NCBI GenBank assembly: GCA_902826155.1
Contig: CADEDU010000015.1
Coordinates: forward strand, 63,049 to 102,729
Source: an uncultured beta proteobacterium
GTDB taxonomy: Bacteria > Pseudomonadota > Gammaproteobacteria > Burkholderiales > SG8-39
Length of the DNA stretch: 39,681 nucleotides
Reading direction: 5' to 3'
The notes under the pieces were generated by a model, which searched no databases, was not told the DNA's origin, and saw only the letters and a program-made list of their open reading frames with translations. Positions within the stretch are counted from its first letter, which is position 1, and each line of letters opens with the position of its first letter. Both the position numbers and the translations under genes were made by a program. Of the stretch, positions 23,080 to 32,243 are shown piece after piece.

Positions 23080-24936
23080 ATGTCGGGTTCGATCCTGCGA
23101 CGTGCTTCGCTGCATGCCGCCGTTACTGCTGCACTGGGCTCCACGGCATTCGCCCAGGGCATGCCGATCACCACCAGCACGGGCAAAGCCCGGGCGATGC
23201 CCACGAATACGACCGATCGCGTGATCGTGCGGCTGCGTGAAGCGGCGCTCGCGAGCGATGCAGCTGAAGTCGCGCGCAAGTCGGCGCAGAACGCCGATCG
23301 CGCGGGCGCTGCCGGCATGAGCAGCGAGCGCGCGCGACGGTTGTCGACATCGGCGCTGATGACGATGGCGCCGGTGCGCATGACAGGCAGCGGCGCGCAC
23401 GTGATGCGTCTGCCGGGCGAGATGGGCGAATCCGAAGTCGAAGCGCTGGTCGAGCGGCTGAAGCAGGACCCCGACGTCGAGCACGCCGAAGTCGATCGGC
23501 GTCGCTTCCCGTTGCTGGTGCCCACGGACACCAACTACACCGTGCAATGGAATCTGCAGGGCGCGCCGGGCGGGATCGATGCCGAGCGCGCATGGAACGT
23601 CACGCAAGGCTCGACCAACACGGTCGTCGCGGTGCTCGACACCGGCATTCTTCGCAACCACCGCGAGCTCGTGAGCGCGCGCATTCTTCCCGGCTATGAC
23701 TTCGTCAGCGCCGATGCGAACGGTGTGTTCGCCAGTGCCAACGACGGCAACGCACGCGATGCCGATCCGAGCGATCCGGGCGATTTCGTCAGCGCCGGTG
23801 AAGCCGGTCAAGGCGTGTTCGCCGGCTGCCCCGCGGCGGACAGCTCGTGGCATGGCACGCACATCGCCGGCATCATCGCCGCCAACTCGAACAACGCGCT
23901 CGGCATGGCCGGCATCAACTGGAACGCGCGCATCCTGCCGGTGCGGGTGCTGGGCAAATGCGGCGGTTACGCATCCGATGCCGCCGATGGCTTGCGTTGG
24001 GCGGCAGGGTTGAGCGTGCCGAACATCCCCAACAATCCGACGCCCGCACAAGTCATCAACATGAGCATCGGCGGCCCCGGTGCGTGCGCCAACGAAGAGC
24101 AGACCGCGATCGACGCAGCGCTCGCGGCCGGCGTGCGCGGGATCGTCGCGGCATCTGGCAACGACGCCGGCTCCAGCCTCAACATCAGCCCGGCAAACTG
24201 CCAGCGCCTGATCGCAGTCACCGGTGTCGATCGCAATGGCTCGCGCGCGACGCAATATGCCAACGTCGGTGCGAACGTGGCCATCGCGGCACCGGGCGGA
24301 TCGTTCGTGAGCGCGCAGGATCCGACCACCGCGATCCTGTCGCTGTCCAACACCGGCACCACTGCGCCGCTCGCCGATGCGCTGTCGTTCGCGATCGGTA
24401 CGAGCGAGGCCGCGGCGCACGTGTCGGGCGTGGTCTCGTTGATGCTGGCGGTCAATCCGAATCTGTCGCCCTATCAGGTGTACTGGGTGCTGCGGCAATC
24501 GGCGCGCGCGTTCCCGAACACCACTTGCACGACCGCGATCTGCGGTGCGGGCATCGCCGATGCCAACGCGGCCGTCCAGCGTGCGACCACGCCGCCTGCA
24601 AACCCGGCAACCGGGGGGCTGACGTTTACGCCGGCGCCCGTCGCCGCTGCACCGACGCCGACGCCCACCCCAACGCCTACGCCGACCCCGACGCCAACCC
24701 CAACGCCCACGCCGACTCCCACTCCAACGCCTGCGCCGAGCGCAACGCCGTCCGCACCGACTGCTTCGAGCTCGTCGTCCGCCGCGCCAGCCAGTGCGAG
24801 TTCTTCGGGTGACGGTGGTGGCGGCTGCACGATGAGTCAGGGCGGTGAGCCCGACTGGCTGCTTGCGCTGCTGGCGTCAATTGCACTGCTGCGCGTAGGC
24901 CGACGGACTCGCGCGGCGATGCGCGCCGAGCGATAG
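23080..24936 (+). CDS. Exported S8 subtilase with C-terminal sorting tail
   Basis: This 618-residue protein is a subtilisin-like serine peptidase. It has a signal (LHAAVTAALGSTAFA), an inhibitor-type propeptide at about 45-145 and the catalytic domain with Asp187 (VVAVLDTGI), His258 (WHGTHIAGI) and Ser442 (GTSEAAAHVSG). The last motif differs from the common GTSMAAPHVSG but keeps the nucleophile. A Thr-Pro linker (about 524-552) and a Ser/Ala-rich stretch lead to GDGGGGC (Cys583), a hydrophobic helix (593-606) and a basic end, RVGRRTR. This tripartite tail resembles GlyGly-CTERM-like or Cys-containing sorting signals that are cut and lipidated or anchored at the surface. CGGAG lies before the ATG. 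It likely degrades extracellular protein. Confidence 0.93.
   Translation: MSGSILRRASLHAAVTAALGSTAFAQGMPITTSTGKARAMPTNTTDRVIVRLREAALASDAAEVARKSAQNADRAGAAGMSSERARRLSTSALMTMAPVRMTGSGAHVMRLPGEMGESEVEALVERLKQDPDVEHAEVDRRRFPLLVPTDTNYTVQWNLQGAPGGIDAERAWNVTQGSTNTVVAVLDTGILRNHRELVSARILPGYDFVSADANGVFASANDGNARDADPSDPGDFVSAGEAGQGVFAGCPAADSSWHGTHIAGIIAANSNNALGMAGINWNARILPVRVLGKCGGYASDAADGLRWAAGLSVPNIPNNPTPAQVINMSIGGPGACANEEQTAIDAALAAGVRGIVAASGNDAGSSLNISPANCQRLIAVTGVDRNGSRATQYANVGANVAIAAPGGSFVSAQDPTTAILSLSNTGTTAPLADALSFAIGTSEAAAHVSGVVSLMLAVNPNLSPYQVYWVLRQSARAFPNTTCTTAICGAGIADANAAVQRATTPPANPATGGLTFTPAPVAAAPTPTPTPTPTPTPTPTPTPTPTPTPTPAPSATPSAPTASSSSSAAPASASSSGDGGGGCTMSQGGEPDWLLALLASIALLRVGRRTRAAMRAER
24652..24735 (+). 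repeat. Thr-Pro linker-coding microsatellite
   Basis: Near-tandem six-base units (CCGACG, CCAACG, CCCACG and variants) encode about 14 Pro-Thr pairs. This is a typical proline-threonine spacer between a protease domain and a cell-surface tail, and could vary in length by slippage. Confidence 0.8.
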
Positions 24937-25015
24937 CGGGGAATCGCCGAACCCATCGATCGCCTCGCACTCCTACAATCCGCCTCGGTCAACAAGATCG
25001 GCAGGCGGTGCAGGA

Positions 25016-26029
25016 GTGCGAATTCATAGCGGGCCCGACAACGCGATCGCGCTGAGCCGCCGGCTCGCGGTGTGCCTGTTTGCCGCGTCGAGCGCCTGGG
25101 CCGGCTCGGCGCTTGAGCAAGCCGCGAACTACCCTGCGCGACCGATTCGCATCATCGTGCCCACGCCACCAGGAGGCGGCGCCGATATCGCCACGCGCCT
25201 GATCGCCAAGCGCATGGCCGAGAACGTGGGCCAGCCGGTGCTCGTCGAGAACCGTGCGGGCGCCGGCGGCAACGTCGCAGCCGACTACGTCGCCAAGCAG
25301 CCCGCCGACGGCTACACCCTGTACATGGGCGCGATCGGGCCGCTCGCCATCAGTCCCAATCTCTACCCCTCGCTGCCGTACGATCCGATCCGCGACTTTG
25401 CGCCGATCACGTTGTCGGTCGTGCTGAGCAACATCCTCGTCGCGCATCCTTCGATCGCTGCCGGCTCCGCGAGCGAATTGATCGCATTGGCCAAGGCCAG
25501 GCCCGGGACGCTCAACTTCGGTTCCTCCGGGACGGGCACCGCCGGACATCTCGCCGGCGAGCTGTTCGCTTCGATGGCGGGCGTGACCTTGGTGCACGTG
25601 CCGTACAAAGGCGGCGGCCCCGCGATGGCCGATCTTCTTGCCGGGCAGATCCAGCTGATCTTCGCCAGCACGCCGAGCGCGCTGCCGCACGTGAAGTCGG
25701 GCAAGCTCAAGGCCTACGGTGTCACCACGCTGCGACGACTGAGTGCGTTGCCCGACCTGCCGACGCTCGCCGAAGCCGCACCGTTGCCCGGATTCGAAGC
25801 GACGAACTGGTACTGCTTCGTCGCGCCGGCGAAGACATCGCCCGAGCTGATCAAACGGCTGAACGCTGAATTTCATCGCGCACTGACCGACCCCGAGACG
25901 CGCGAGGCGCTGCTCGTGCAAGGACTGGAGCCTTCGCCGACCACGCCCGAAGAGCTCGGCGCGTACATCAAAACCGAAATCGCCAAGTGGGCGAAGCTGA
26001 TCCGCGAGCGCAAGCTCACGGCGCAGTAG
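25016..26029 (+). CDS. Bug/TctC-family periplasmic solute-binding protein
   Basis: This 337-residue receptor shows the signature sequence of the Bug family: NYPARPIRIIVPTPPGGGADI, VENRAGAGGNVAADYVAKQPADGYTL, LNFGSSGTGTAGHLAGEL, LVHVPYKGGGPAM and VKSGKLKAYGV. A signal (RRLAVCLFAASSAWAGSA) precedes it. The GTG at 25016 is the annotated start, but the ribosome site GGCGG/AGGA is partly too close, so the exact start is uncertain. The flavin monooxygenase gene begins 110 bases downstream on the same strand, so this receptor probably delivers the substrate of that oxidative pathway. Confidence 0.9.
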   Translation: MRIHSGPDNAIALSRRLAVCLFAASSAWAGSALEQAANYPARPIRIIVPTPPGGGADIATRLIAKRMAENVGQPVLVENRAGAGGNVAADYVAKQPADGYTLYMGAIGPLAISPNLYPSLPYDPIRDFAPITLSVVLSNILVAHPSIAAGSASELIALAKARPGTLNFGSSGTGTAGHLAGELFASMAGVTLVHVPYKGGGPAMADLLAGQIQLIFASTPSALPHVKSGKLKAYGVTTLRRLSALPDLPTLAEAAPLPGFEATNWYCFVAPAKTSPELIKRLNAEFHRALTDPETREALLVQGLEPSPTTPEELGAYIKTEIAKWAKLIRERKLTAQ

Positions 26030-26045
26030 CCGGTCTGATCCGGTC

Positions 26046-26065
26046 CGGGCGAGCCGCGGCGCCCG
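26046..26065 (+). terminator. GC hairpin between Bug and monooxygenase genes
   Basis: CGGGCG (26046-26051) pairs with CGCCCG (26060-26065) around an eight-base loop, 17 bases after the receptor stop. Without a T-run it may be an mRNA-stabilising or attenuating structure rather than a full terminator. Confidence 0.35.
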
Positions 26066-26139
26066 CACCAATGTGACGTGCAAACCGGACAGCGTCCACG
26101 CAAACTGCGAGGCCGTTGTTCGCAGGACGCCAATCCCCC

Positions 26140-27855
26140 ATGACTGCTCCATCGCGTCGTACCCCGGTCGCCATCATCGGCGGCGGCCCCGTCGGGCTGA
26201 TGCTGGCGCTGTTCCTCGACCGGCACGGCGTGCCAAGCGTCGTGTTCAATCTCGGCGAGACCACGCGCTGGCATCCCAAGGGCAGCACGCACAACGCGCG
26301 CACGATGGAGCACTACCGCCGCATCGGCATCGGCGAGCAGGTGCGCGCGCTGGGGCTCCCGCCCGATCACCCGACCGACGTCGTGTACTTCACGCGCTAC
26401 AACGGCCGGCGCATCGCACGCGTGGTGATGCAATCGAGCGCCGAGAAGCTGCGTGGCGTGATGACGGCGCCGTGCAACCACCAGAACCTCGAGCCGATCC
26501 ATCGTGCCAATCAGATGTACGTGGAGCGGTTCCTGTTCGAGCACGCCTGCGCGCGTCCGAACATCACCTTGCGTTACGGCTGGCAGGTGAACGAGTTCAA
26601 GGAGACTGCCGACGGCGTGAACCTGCAGGTCGAGCGCATCGCCGAAGACGAGAGCGACGCCAACAGCGACTACCTCGAATACCACGCGCGCGGGTCAGGT
26701 CAGGTCGAAACCTGGCAGGCGCAGTACCTGGTCGGCGCCGACGGCGGCCACAGCCTCGTGCGCAGAACGCTCGGCATCCGCTACGGCGGGCACGAGAACC
26801 TGCGCCAGGAGTTTCTCGGCGGCACGATGATGTCGACGTACATCCGCGCGCCCACGCTGATGCAGGAATGCTTCGCCGGCCGATTGGGCTATCAGTACTG
26901 GTCGATCAACAACGACGCGCGCATGGCGATGGTGAATCTCAACGGCGTCGACGAGTACACGTTCTTCACGCCGGTGCCCGAGGGCGCCGCGTTCGACGAG
27001 CAGCTGGCGATCCGCACGTTCCATCGCGCGTGCGGCTACGAGGCACCGGTGACGGTGCTCGGCAATCGGCGCTGGACCGCGGGGATCGCGGTGTGGGCCG
27101 ATCGGTTCTGGTCGGGGCAGCGCAGTTTTCTCGCGGGCGATGCGATCCATCTGTTCACCCCGACCGGCGGGTTCGGGTTGAACACCGGCATCGACGGCGC
27201 GGCGAATCTGGCATGGAAGCTCGCCGCGATGGTGCAGGGCTGGGCCGGGCCGAACCTTGCCGCGACGTACGAATCGGAACGCCGGCCGATCGCCGCGCGC
27301 AACACCACCGCCGCGCGCATGCTCGCCAAGAGCGTGGGGCAGACCGAGATCCGCAAGGAGATCGAGGACGACAGCCCGGCGGGCGAAGCGGCGCGCAAGG
27401 TGGCCGGCGATTATCTGGACACGTTCGGCGAGGAGTTCGCGTCCATCGGTGTGCAACTCGGTGTGCGCTACGACGGCTCGCCGATCATCTGCGAAGACGG
27501 CACGCCGCCGCGCGACAGCATCAACTGCTACACGCCAAGCGGCGTGCCCGGTGGTCGGGCGCCGCACTACTTTCTCGACCCGCCGGGCATGCAGCGGCGC
27601 CGCTCGCTGTTCGACACGTTCGGTGTGGGCTTCACGCTGCTGCGATTCGCCGCGCGCGCCGACGTCACCGCGCTGGTCGCTGCGGCGCGTGCACGCGGCG
27701 TGCCACTCGAGGTGGTCGATGTGCCCGACGACGACGCGCGCGATCTCTACGGGCGCGATCTGGCGCTGATCCGGCCCGATCAGCACGTGTGCTGGCGCGG
27801 CGAGCGATTGCCTGCGGACTGCGAGGCATTGATTCGCAAAGTCGTGGGCGGATAG
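26140..27855 (+). CDS. FAD-dependent aromatic-type monooxygenase
   Basis: This 571-residue flavoprotein belongs to the FAD_binding_3 group that includes phenol and chlorophenol hydroxylases. The dinucleotide fold PVAIIGGGPVGLMLALFLDRHG is at the N-terminus, YLVGADGGHSLVRR is the DG motif, and FLAGDAIHLFTPTGGFGLNTGIDGAANLAWKLA is the GD motif. A C-terminal thioredoxin-like region (about 460-571) matches the larger members of the group. Such enzymes use NAD(P)H and O2 to hydroxylate an aromatic ring. ATG at 26140 is chosen; a TTG eight codons earlier is less likely. It is followed 28 bases later by the Rieske oxygenase gene, suggesting two successive ring oxidations in one pathway. Confidence 0.93.
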   Translation: MTAPSRRTPVAIIGGGPVGLMLALFLDRHGVPSVVFNLGETTRWHPKGSTHNARTMEHYRRIGIGEQVRALGLPPDHPTDVVYFTRYNGRRIARVVMQSSAEKLRGVMTAPCNHQNLEPIHRANQMYVERFLFEHACARPNITLRYGWQVNEFKETADGVNLQVERIAEDESDANSDYLEYHARGSGQVETWQAQYLVGADGGHSLVRRTLGIRYGGHENLRQEFLGGTMMSTYIRAPTLMQECFAGRLGYQYWSINNDARMAMVNLNGVDEYTFFTPVPEGAAFDEQLAIRTFHRACGYEAPVTVLGNRRWTAGIAVWADRFWSGQRSFLAGDAIHLFTPTGGFGLNTGIDGAANLAWKLAAMVQGWAGPNLAATYESERRPIAARNTTAARMLAKSVGQTEIRKEIEDDSPAGEAARKVAGDYLDTFGEEFASIGVQLGVRYDGSPIICEDGTPPRDSINCYTPSGVPGGRAPHYFLDPPGMQRRRSLFDTFGVGFTLLRFAARADVTALVAAARARGVPLEVVDVPDDDARDLYGRDLALIRPDQHVCWRGERLPADCEALIRKVVGG

Positions 27856-27883
27856 CTCGGACGGCGCTTCGAAGGAGACTGCC

Positions 27884-29101
27884 ATGACCATGTCGAAGGA
27901 AGACAACGAACTGCTGACCCGCGTCGCCAACCGCGCGCCGATGGGCCGCATGCTGCGCGAGTGGTACTGGATTCCGGCGTGCGTGGGTTCGCAGCTCGAA
28001 GCCGACGGCGCGCCGCTGCGCGTGAAGCTGTTCGGCGAGCGCTTCGTCGCATTCCGCAGCACCGACGGGCGTGTCGGCTTCTTCAACGAGGCGTGTCCGC
28101 ATCGCGCCGCGTCGCTCGCGCTCGCGCGCAACGAAGACAACGCGCTGCGCTGCATCTATCACGGCTGGAAGTTCTCGGTGGAAGGCAAGACGGTCGAGGT
28201 GCCCACCGAAGCGCGCAACCCGGAAGCGTTCTGCGCCACCGTGCCGCTCAAGCACTATCCGACGCGCGAGGCGGGCGGCGTGGTGTGGGTGTGGTTAGGC
28301 AAGGGCGCATCTTCTGGTGCGACGCCGCCGCGCTTTCACGACTTCGCGTTCACCTCGATGGGGCCGGACCATCGCCTGCCCCACTATCAGATCGTGCGCG
28401 CCAACTGGGTGCAGGGGCTGGAGACGACGATGGACTCCTCGCACGCAAGCGTGTTGCATCAAAGCCAGCTCGACGACTTCTACATCCCGAAGCAGCTCGG
28501 CCAGTACAAGGCGCCGTTCTTCGAAGTGGAGCCGCTGCCCTACGGCTTTCGCTATGCCGCGATCCGCATGACGCCGACGGGCGAGCGGTTCGTGCGCATC
28601 AGCCAGTTCGTGCTGCCCTGGTACAGCGTGATCTCGATCCCGCATGTGGATGCGATGCTGTTCTTCTCGGTGCCGGTCGACGACGAGACCACCGCGTACT
28701 GGACCGTGCCGCATCGCGCCGACGCACCGCCGAAGAAGACGCCGTGGACCACCTTCACCGATCCGGGCAACTATCCGCCGGCGGTTCCCGGTGGCCCCGA
28801 CAACCACTGGGGCCAGGATCGGGCGCTCATGAAGCAGGGCCACTTCACCGGCTTCGCGCTGCATCTGACCACCGAGGACTTCGTGGTGATGGAAAGCCAG
28901 GGATCGATCCTCGATCGCACCGCGGAGTATCTGAATGCCGCCGACGCCGCGGTGATCCAGATCCGCCGCTCGCTGTTCAAGGCCGTGCGTCGCTTCATGG
29001 CGGGCGAGGGCCCCGAGCCGCTCGCGCCAGCGTTCGACTACGCCAAGGTCAAGCCGGCGCAGATGGATCTCAAAGAGGGCGAGGACTGGCGCGGTCGGTA
29101 G
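27884..29101 (+). CDS. Rieske ring-hydroxylating oxygenase alpha subunit
   Basis: This 405-residue protein is a Rieske-type oxygenase of the phthalate dioxygenase-like group. The Rieske centre is ACPHRAASLA with RCIYHGWKF (CxH-x16-CxxH). The catalytic iron ligands are in NWVQGLETTMDSSHASVLH, with Asp, His and His clearly present. AAGGAG lies seven bases before the ATG. These enzymes need a separate reductase, which is not encoded in this window and may be supplied from elsewhere. It is directly after the flavin monooxygenase gene. Demethylation or ring dihydroxylation are both possible reactions. It nearly abuts the convergent luciferase-like gene (nine-base gap). Confidence 0.94.
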   Translation: MTMSKEDNELLTRVANRAPMGRMLREWYWIPACVGSQLEADGAPLRVKLFGERFVAFRSTDGRVGFFNEACPHRAASLALARNEDNALRCIYHGWKFSVEGKTVEVPTEARNPEAFCATVPLKHYPTREAGGVVWVWLGKGASSGATPPRFHDFAFTSMGPDHRLPHYQIVRANWVQGLETTMDSSHASVLHQSQLDDFYIPKQLGQYKAPFFEVEPLPYGFRYAAIRMTPTGERFVRISQFVLPWYSVISIPHVDAMLFFSVPVDDETTAYWTVPHRADAPPKKTPWTTFTDPGNYPPAVPGGPDNHWGQDRALMKQGHFTGFALHLTTEDFVVMESQGSILDRTAEYLNAADAAVIQIRRSLFKAVRRFMAGEGPEPLAPAFDYAKVKPAQMDLKEGEDWRGR

Positions 29102-29110
29102 TGGACAAGA

Positions 29111-29953
29111 TCACAGCGATCGAACGAGTGCTGCACGCTGGTCGAGCAGACGCAGCACGTCATCACGGCTCGCGTCGGGCACTTCGAACAGCACGCGGTC
29201 GATGCCGGCCTCCCGATAGGGTGCGAGCGCCGCGGCGTCGGCGGGTGCGTTGAAGACGGTGATCGACAGGCTCGCCGGATCGCGTCCGGCTTTGTTCGCC
29301 GCCTGGTGCAGACGCGCCACAGCACCCTTGGGCTCCCAGCCGCCGCGCGGGCGCGGAAACCAGCCATCGCAGAACTCGACCACGCGCTTGATCGTGTGAT
29401 CGGTTTCGCCGCCAAGCAGGATCGGCGGGTGAGGCCGTTGCTTGGGCTTCGGATAGCACCAGATCGGATCGAACTTGACGAACTCGCCGTGATACTCGGC
29501 CTCGTGCTTGGTCCAGATCTCTTTCATCGCGAGCGCGCGCTCGCGCAGCAGCTTGAAGCGGGTGTCGTAGCGCGCACCGTGGTTTTCCATCTCCTCCACG
29601 TTCCAGCCGCCGCCCATGGCGAGGATGAAGCGTCCGCCGGAAAGCTGGTCCAGGCTGGCCACGGATTTTGCGGTGATGATCGGGTCGCGCTGGGGCAGCA
29701 ATGCAATGCCGGTGCCAAGCTTGAGCGTGCGGGTCGCGGCCGCTGCGAACGACAGCGCGACGAACGGATCGTGCGTGTGCGAGTAGCGCTTCGGCAGCTC
29801 GCCGCCGCCCGGAAACGGGCTGCGCCGGCTGGCGGGGATGTGCGTGTGCTCGCAGACGAACAGTGACTCGAAGCCGCGCGCCTCGAGTTCGCGCGCCAGC
29901 TCGCTGATGTCGATACCGTAGTCAGTCGGAAAGTGAAATGCACCGACGAGCAT
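29111..29953 (-). CDS. Luciferase-like (LLM) flavin-dependent oxidoreductase
   Basis: This 280-residue protein is an LLM-class oxidoreductase of the TIGR03619-type (Rv2161c-like) group. Hallmarks are MLVGAFHFPTDYGIDI, LARELEARGFESLFVCEHTHIP, TRTLKLGTGIALLPQRDPI, LDQLSGGRFILAMGGGWN and PPILLGGETDHTIKRV. Annotation pipelines call these F420-dependent, but in proteobacteria FMN is at least as likely a cofactor. AAAGGA precedes the ATG. It is the last gene of the minus-strand series that includes the Bug receptor and TRAP transporter, and it converges with the Rieske oxygenase gene. A role in oxidising an intermediate of the same pathway is inferred. Confidence 0.9.
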   Translation of the reverse strand: MLVGAFHFPTDYGIDISELARELEARGFESLFVCEHTHIPASRRSPFPGGGELPKRYSHTHDPFVALSFAAAATRTLKLGTGIALLPQRDPIITAKSVASLDQLSGGRFILAMGGGWNVEEMENHGARYDTRFKLLRERALAMKEIWTKHEAEYHGEFVKFDPIWCYPKPKQRPHPPILLGGETDHTIKRVVEFCDGWFPRPRGGWEPKGAVARLHQAANKAGRDPASLSITVFNAPADAAALAPYREAGIDRVLFEVPDASRDDVLRLLDQRAALVRSL

Positions 29954-30045
29954 GGCGGATCCTTTCCAGAGCGTCAGATTCGAGGATGCCGGAGGTGACC
30001 GTGCGATGACTGCGCACGACGCCGCGCATGTCTGATGTCATTGCA

Positions 30046-31092
30046 TCAATCCGCGCTTGCTCCGCTCGCGCGAATCGGCTTGGTCCACTTGTCGATTTCC
30101 TGCGTGATGTATTTCGCCAGGAACTCCGGACCACGCTGCGTGGCCGGCGTGACGGTCACGCCGACGTTGGCGAAGCGTTCGCGCGTGGTGGGCGAGTCGA
30201 TCGACTCGCTGGTGGCTTGCGCCAGCTTGCGGACGATCGCATCGGGCGTGCCTTTCGGGAACACCAGAGCGGCCCAGGTGCCGCAGTCGAGTCCGGGCAG
30301 TCCGCTTTCCTGCGTGGACGGCACATCCTTCAGTACCGACACGCGCGCATCGCCCATGGTGGCGATCGCCTTCACCGAGCCGCCCTGGATCAGCGGCACC
30401 GCAGTGGAGATCTGCTCGAAGATGTAGTCGAGCCGCCCGCCGATCAGATCGCGCATCGCCATCGCGCTCCCGCGATAAGGCACGTGCGTGACGTTCATGC
30501 CGACCGCCGAATGGAAAAGCACCGCGCAGATGTGCGAGCCCGACCCTGAACCGGCCGAGCCGTACTGCATCTTGTCCTGGTTGGCCTTGGAGTGGCTCAC
30601 GAACTCCTTGAGCGTGTTGACCGGCAGATCCTTGCGCGTGATGAGGATGCGGGCGGAATCGGCGAACAGCGTCACCGGCGTGAAATCGGCGACCGGGTCG
30701 TACTGCGGTTTCTTGTACAGCGCGGGCACGTACGCCAGTACCGACAGGCCGCCTAACAACAGGGTATAGCCATCCGGGGCCGACTTGGCGACACGGCTCG
30801 AACCGGTCATGCCGCCGGCGCCGCCTTGATTCTCGATCACCACCTGCTGGTTGAGCACTTCGCTCAGTCGCGCCGCGATGATGCGACCCACCGTGTCGAC
30901 CGGGCCGCCCGCCGCGTACGGCACCACCAGCGTCACAGGCCGCACCGGCCATTCCTGCGCCCGCGCGGCGCTCGTCCAGATGGCGCCGGCGAGCATTGCG
31001 CCGGCAATGCATGCAACGCGTGCCGGTGATCGTACGGCCGGTCGCGCCGATGTTCGTTGCGGGTTACGGAATCGAGGACGGATCAGGTTCAT
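30046..31092 (-). CDS. Bug/TctC-family periplasmic solute-binding protein
   Basis: This 348-residue receptor has a long basic N-region, a hydrophobic signal ending at TSAARA and then QEWPVRPVTLVVPYAAGGPVDTVGR. ENQGGAGGMTGSSRVAKSAPDGYTL, MQYGSAGSGSGSHICAVLF and VTHVPYRGSAMAMRDLIGG confirm the family. The last of four Bug genes in this window, it lies between the LLM oxidoreductase gene and the TRAP receptor gene on the same strand. Two periplasmic receptors of different transporter classes in one gene series suggest uptake of related ligands. Confidence 0.93.
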   Translation of the reverse strand: MNLIRPRFRNPQRTSARPAVRSPARVACIAGAMLAGAIWTSAARAQEWPVRPVTLVVPYAAGGPVDTVGRIIAARLSEVLNQQVVIENQGGAGGMTGSSRVAKSAPDGYTLLLGGLSVLAYVPALYKKPQYDPVADFTPVTLFADSARILITRKDLPVNTLKEFVSHSKANQDKMQYGSAGSGSGSHICAVLFHSAVGMNVTHVPYRGSAMAMRDLIGGRLDYIFEQISTAVPLIQGGSVKAIATMGDARVSVLKDVPSTQESGLPGLDCGTWAALVFPKGTPDAIVRKLAQATSESIDSPTTRERFANVGVTVTPATQRGPEFLAKYITQEIDKWTKPIRASGASAD

Positions 31093-31169
31093 GTCGGATC
31101 GCGGCGGCGTTGGGGTCCGGGCTTGCGTGAGTGCCTCGAGTGTTGCAGCGGCGTGTGCAAGTCGCTAGG

Positions 31170-32195
31170 TTACTTCCGCAACCGTTTCGCGGCTTCGAGC
31201 AAGGCGTCGTAGTCTTCCTTCACGCGCGGCTGCTTGGCCAGGATCGGTGCGACGGCGGCGCGAGCTTCTTCGACGTACTTGGCAGCATCGGCGGCGCTGA
31301 GCGACACGATCTGTCCGCCGTTGGACTGCCACGCCTTGCTGGCGCGTTCTAGGTCGGCGATGCCATAGGTCGATCCCAGCGCATAGGCCTTGGCCGACTC
31401 CTCGCGCACGATCTTTTCCAGATCGGGGCCCAGCGACTTCAGCCAGTTGCGATTGGTCATCGACGCGAACACGAGATACGACTGCGGCATGATCGTCGTG
31501 GTCTTGGCGACGTCGTAGTACTTGAACACGTTGAACACGATCACGTTGGCCAGCACACCATCGAGCGTGCGGTTCTGCAGCGCGGGCAGCGCTTCGCCCA
31601 GCGCCATGCCGATCGGCGACACGCCCAGCCGGCGCAGCGGCTCCATATGGATCGGGGTCGGCCCCGGCGTGCGGACCTTCTGCCCCTTCAGGTCGGCGAG
31701 CGTGCGCACCGGCTTGTGCGAGGCCAGCGCGATCGGCGCCTGGATGCTGATCCACAGCGGCTCGATGCCCTTGCCGGCACCGAAGCTCGCCAGGCGCTTC
31801 TGCACGTCGGCATCGGCGAGCACGCGCAGGCCGTGCTCCACGTCGTCGAACAAGCCCGGCACCTCCAGCGCTTCGAAGCGCGGCTCCAGGCCGACGAAGA
31901 AGCCGACCGCGGCGGCGGTGACCTCGATGGTGCCCAGCGCAACACCTTCGACCGCACGCGGCAATTGTCCGAGCTGGTTCGCGGGGTAGAGGTCGACCTT
32001 GATCTTGCCGGCACTGCGGCCTTCGATGCCTGCCTTCATCGTCTTCATCCACTCGAACAGCACGTCGTTCGCGGTGGGCGACGAGATCTTCATCGTGAAT
32101 TGCTGGGCCTGCGCGAGCCCGCCGACGCTGCAGGCAAGCGCGACAACCAGGGTTCGAAGTGCGTGGGGAATGCCCATCGCCGGTTTCCTCTTCAT
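31170..32195 (-). CDS. TRAP transporter substrate-binding protein (DctP type)
   Basis: This 341-residue periplasmic receptor has a signal ending near GGLAQAQ and a mature start QFTMKISSPTANDVLFEWMK. The DctP family core is LYPANQLGQLPRAVEGVALGTIEVT, then DLKGQKVRTPGPTPIHMEPLRRLGVSPIGMALGEALPALQNRTLDGV, including the Arg normally used to bind the ligand carboxylate. GAGGAG precedes the ATG. It follows the DctM gene by 78 bases on the same strand and completes a DctQ-DctM-DctP TRAP transporter for a carboxylate driven by an ion gradient. Ligand unknown. Confidence 0.93.
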   Translation of the reverse strand: MKRKPAMGIPHALRTLVVALACSVGGLAQAQQFTMKISSPTANDVLFEWMKTMKAGIEGRSAGKIKVDLYPANQLGQLPRAVEGVALGTIEVTAAAVGFFVGLEPRFEALEVPGLFDDVEHGLRVLADADVQKRLASFGAGKGIEPLWISIQAPIALASHKPVRTLADLKGQKVRTPGPTPIHMEPLRRLGVSPIGMALGEALPALQNRTLDGVLANVIVFNVFKYYDVAKTTTIMPQSYLVFASMTNRNWLKSLGPDLEKIVREESAKAYALGSTYGIADLERASKAWQSNGGQIVSLSAADAAKYVEEARAAVAPILAKQPRVKEDYDALLEAAKRLRK

Positions 32196-32243
32196 ATGCT
32201 CCTCTTCGATTGGACGGGCTCGATTGCTCGGGGATCGGTGCTA

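Noticed and set aside
22930..24498. A 522-residue minus-strand ORF opposite the subtilase
   Set aside because: It is the antisense shadow of a gene with an intact catalytic triad; composition is His/Arg-rich noise.
24652..24735. CRISPR-like or minisatellite array
   Set aside because: The repeats are in-frame Thr-Pro codons of the subtilase linker with no spacers.
26073..29253. Long plus-strand ORFs in a second frame over the monooxygenase and Rieske genes
   Set aside because: Arg/Ala-rich shadow frames without motifs; the real frames carry FAD and Rieske motifs.
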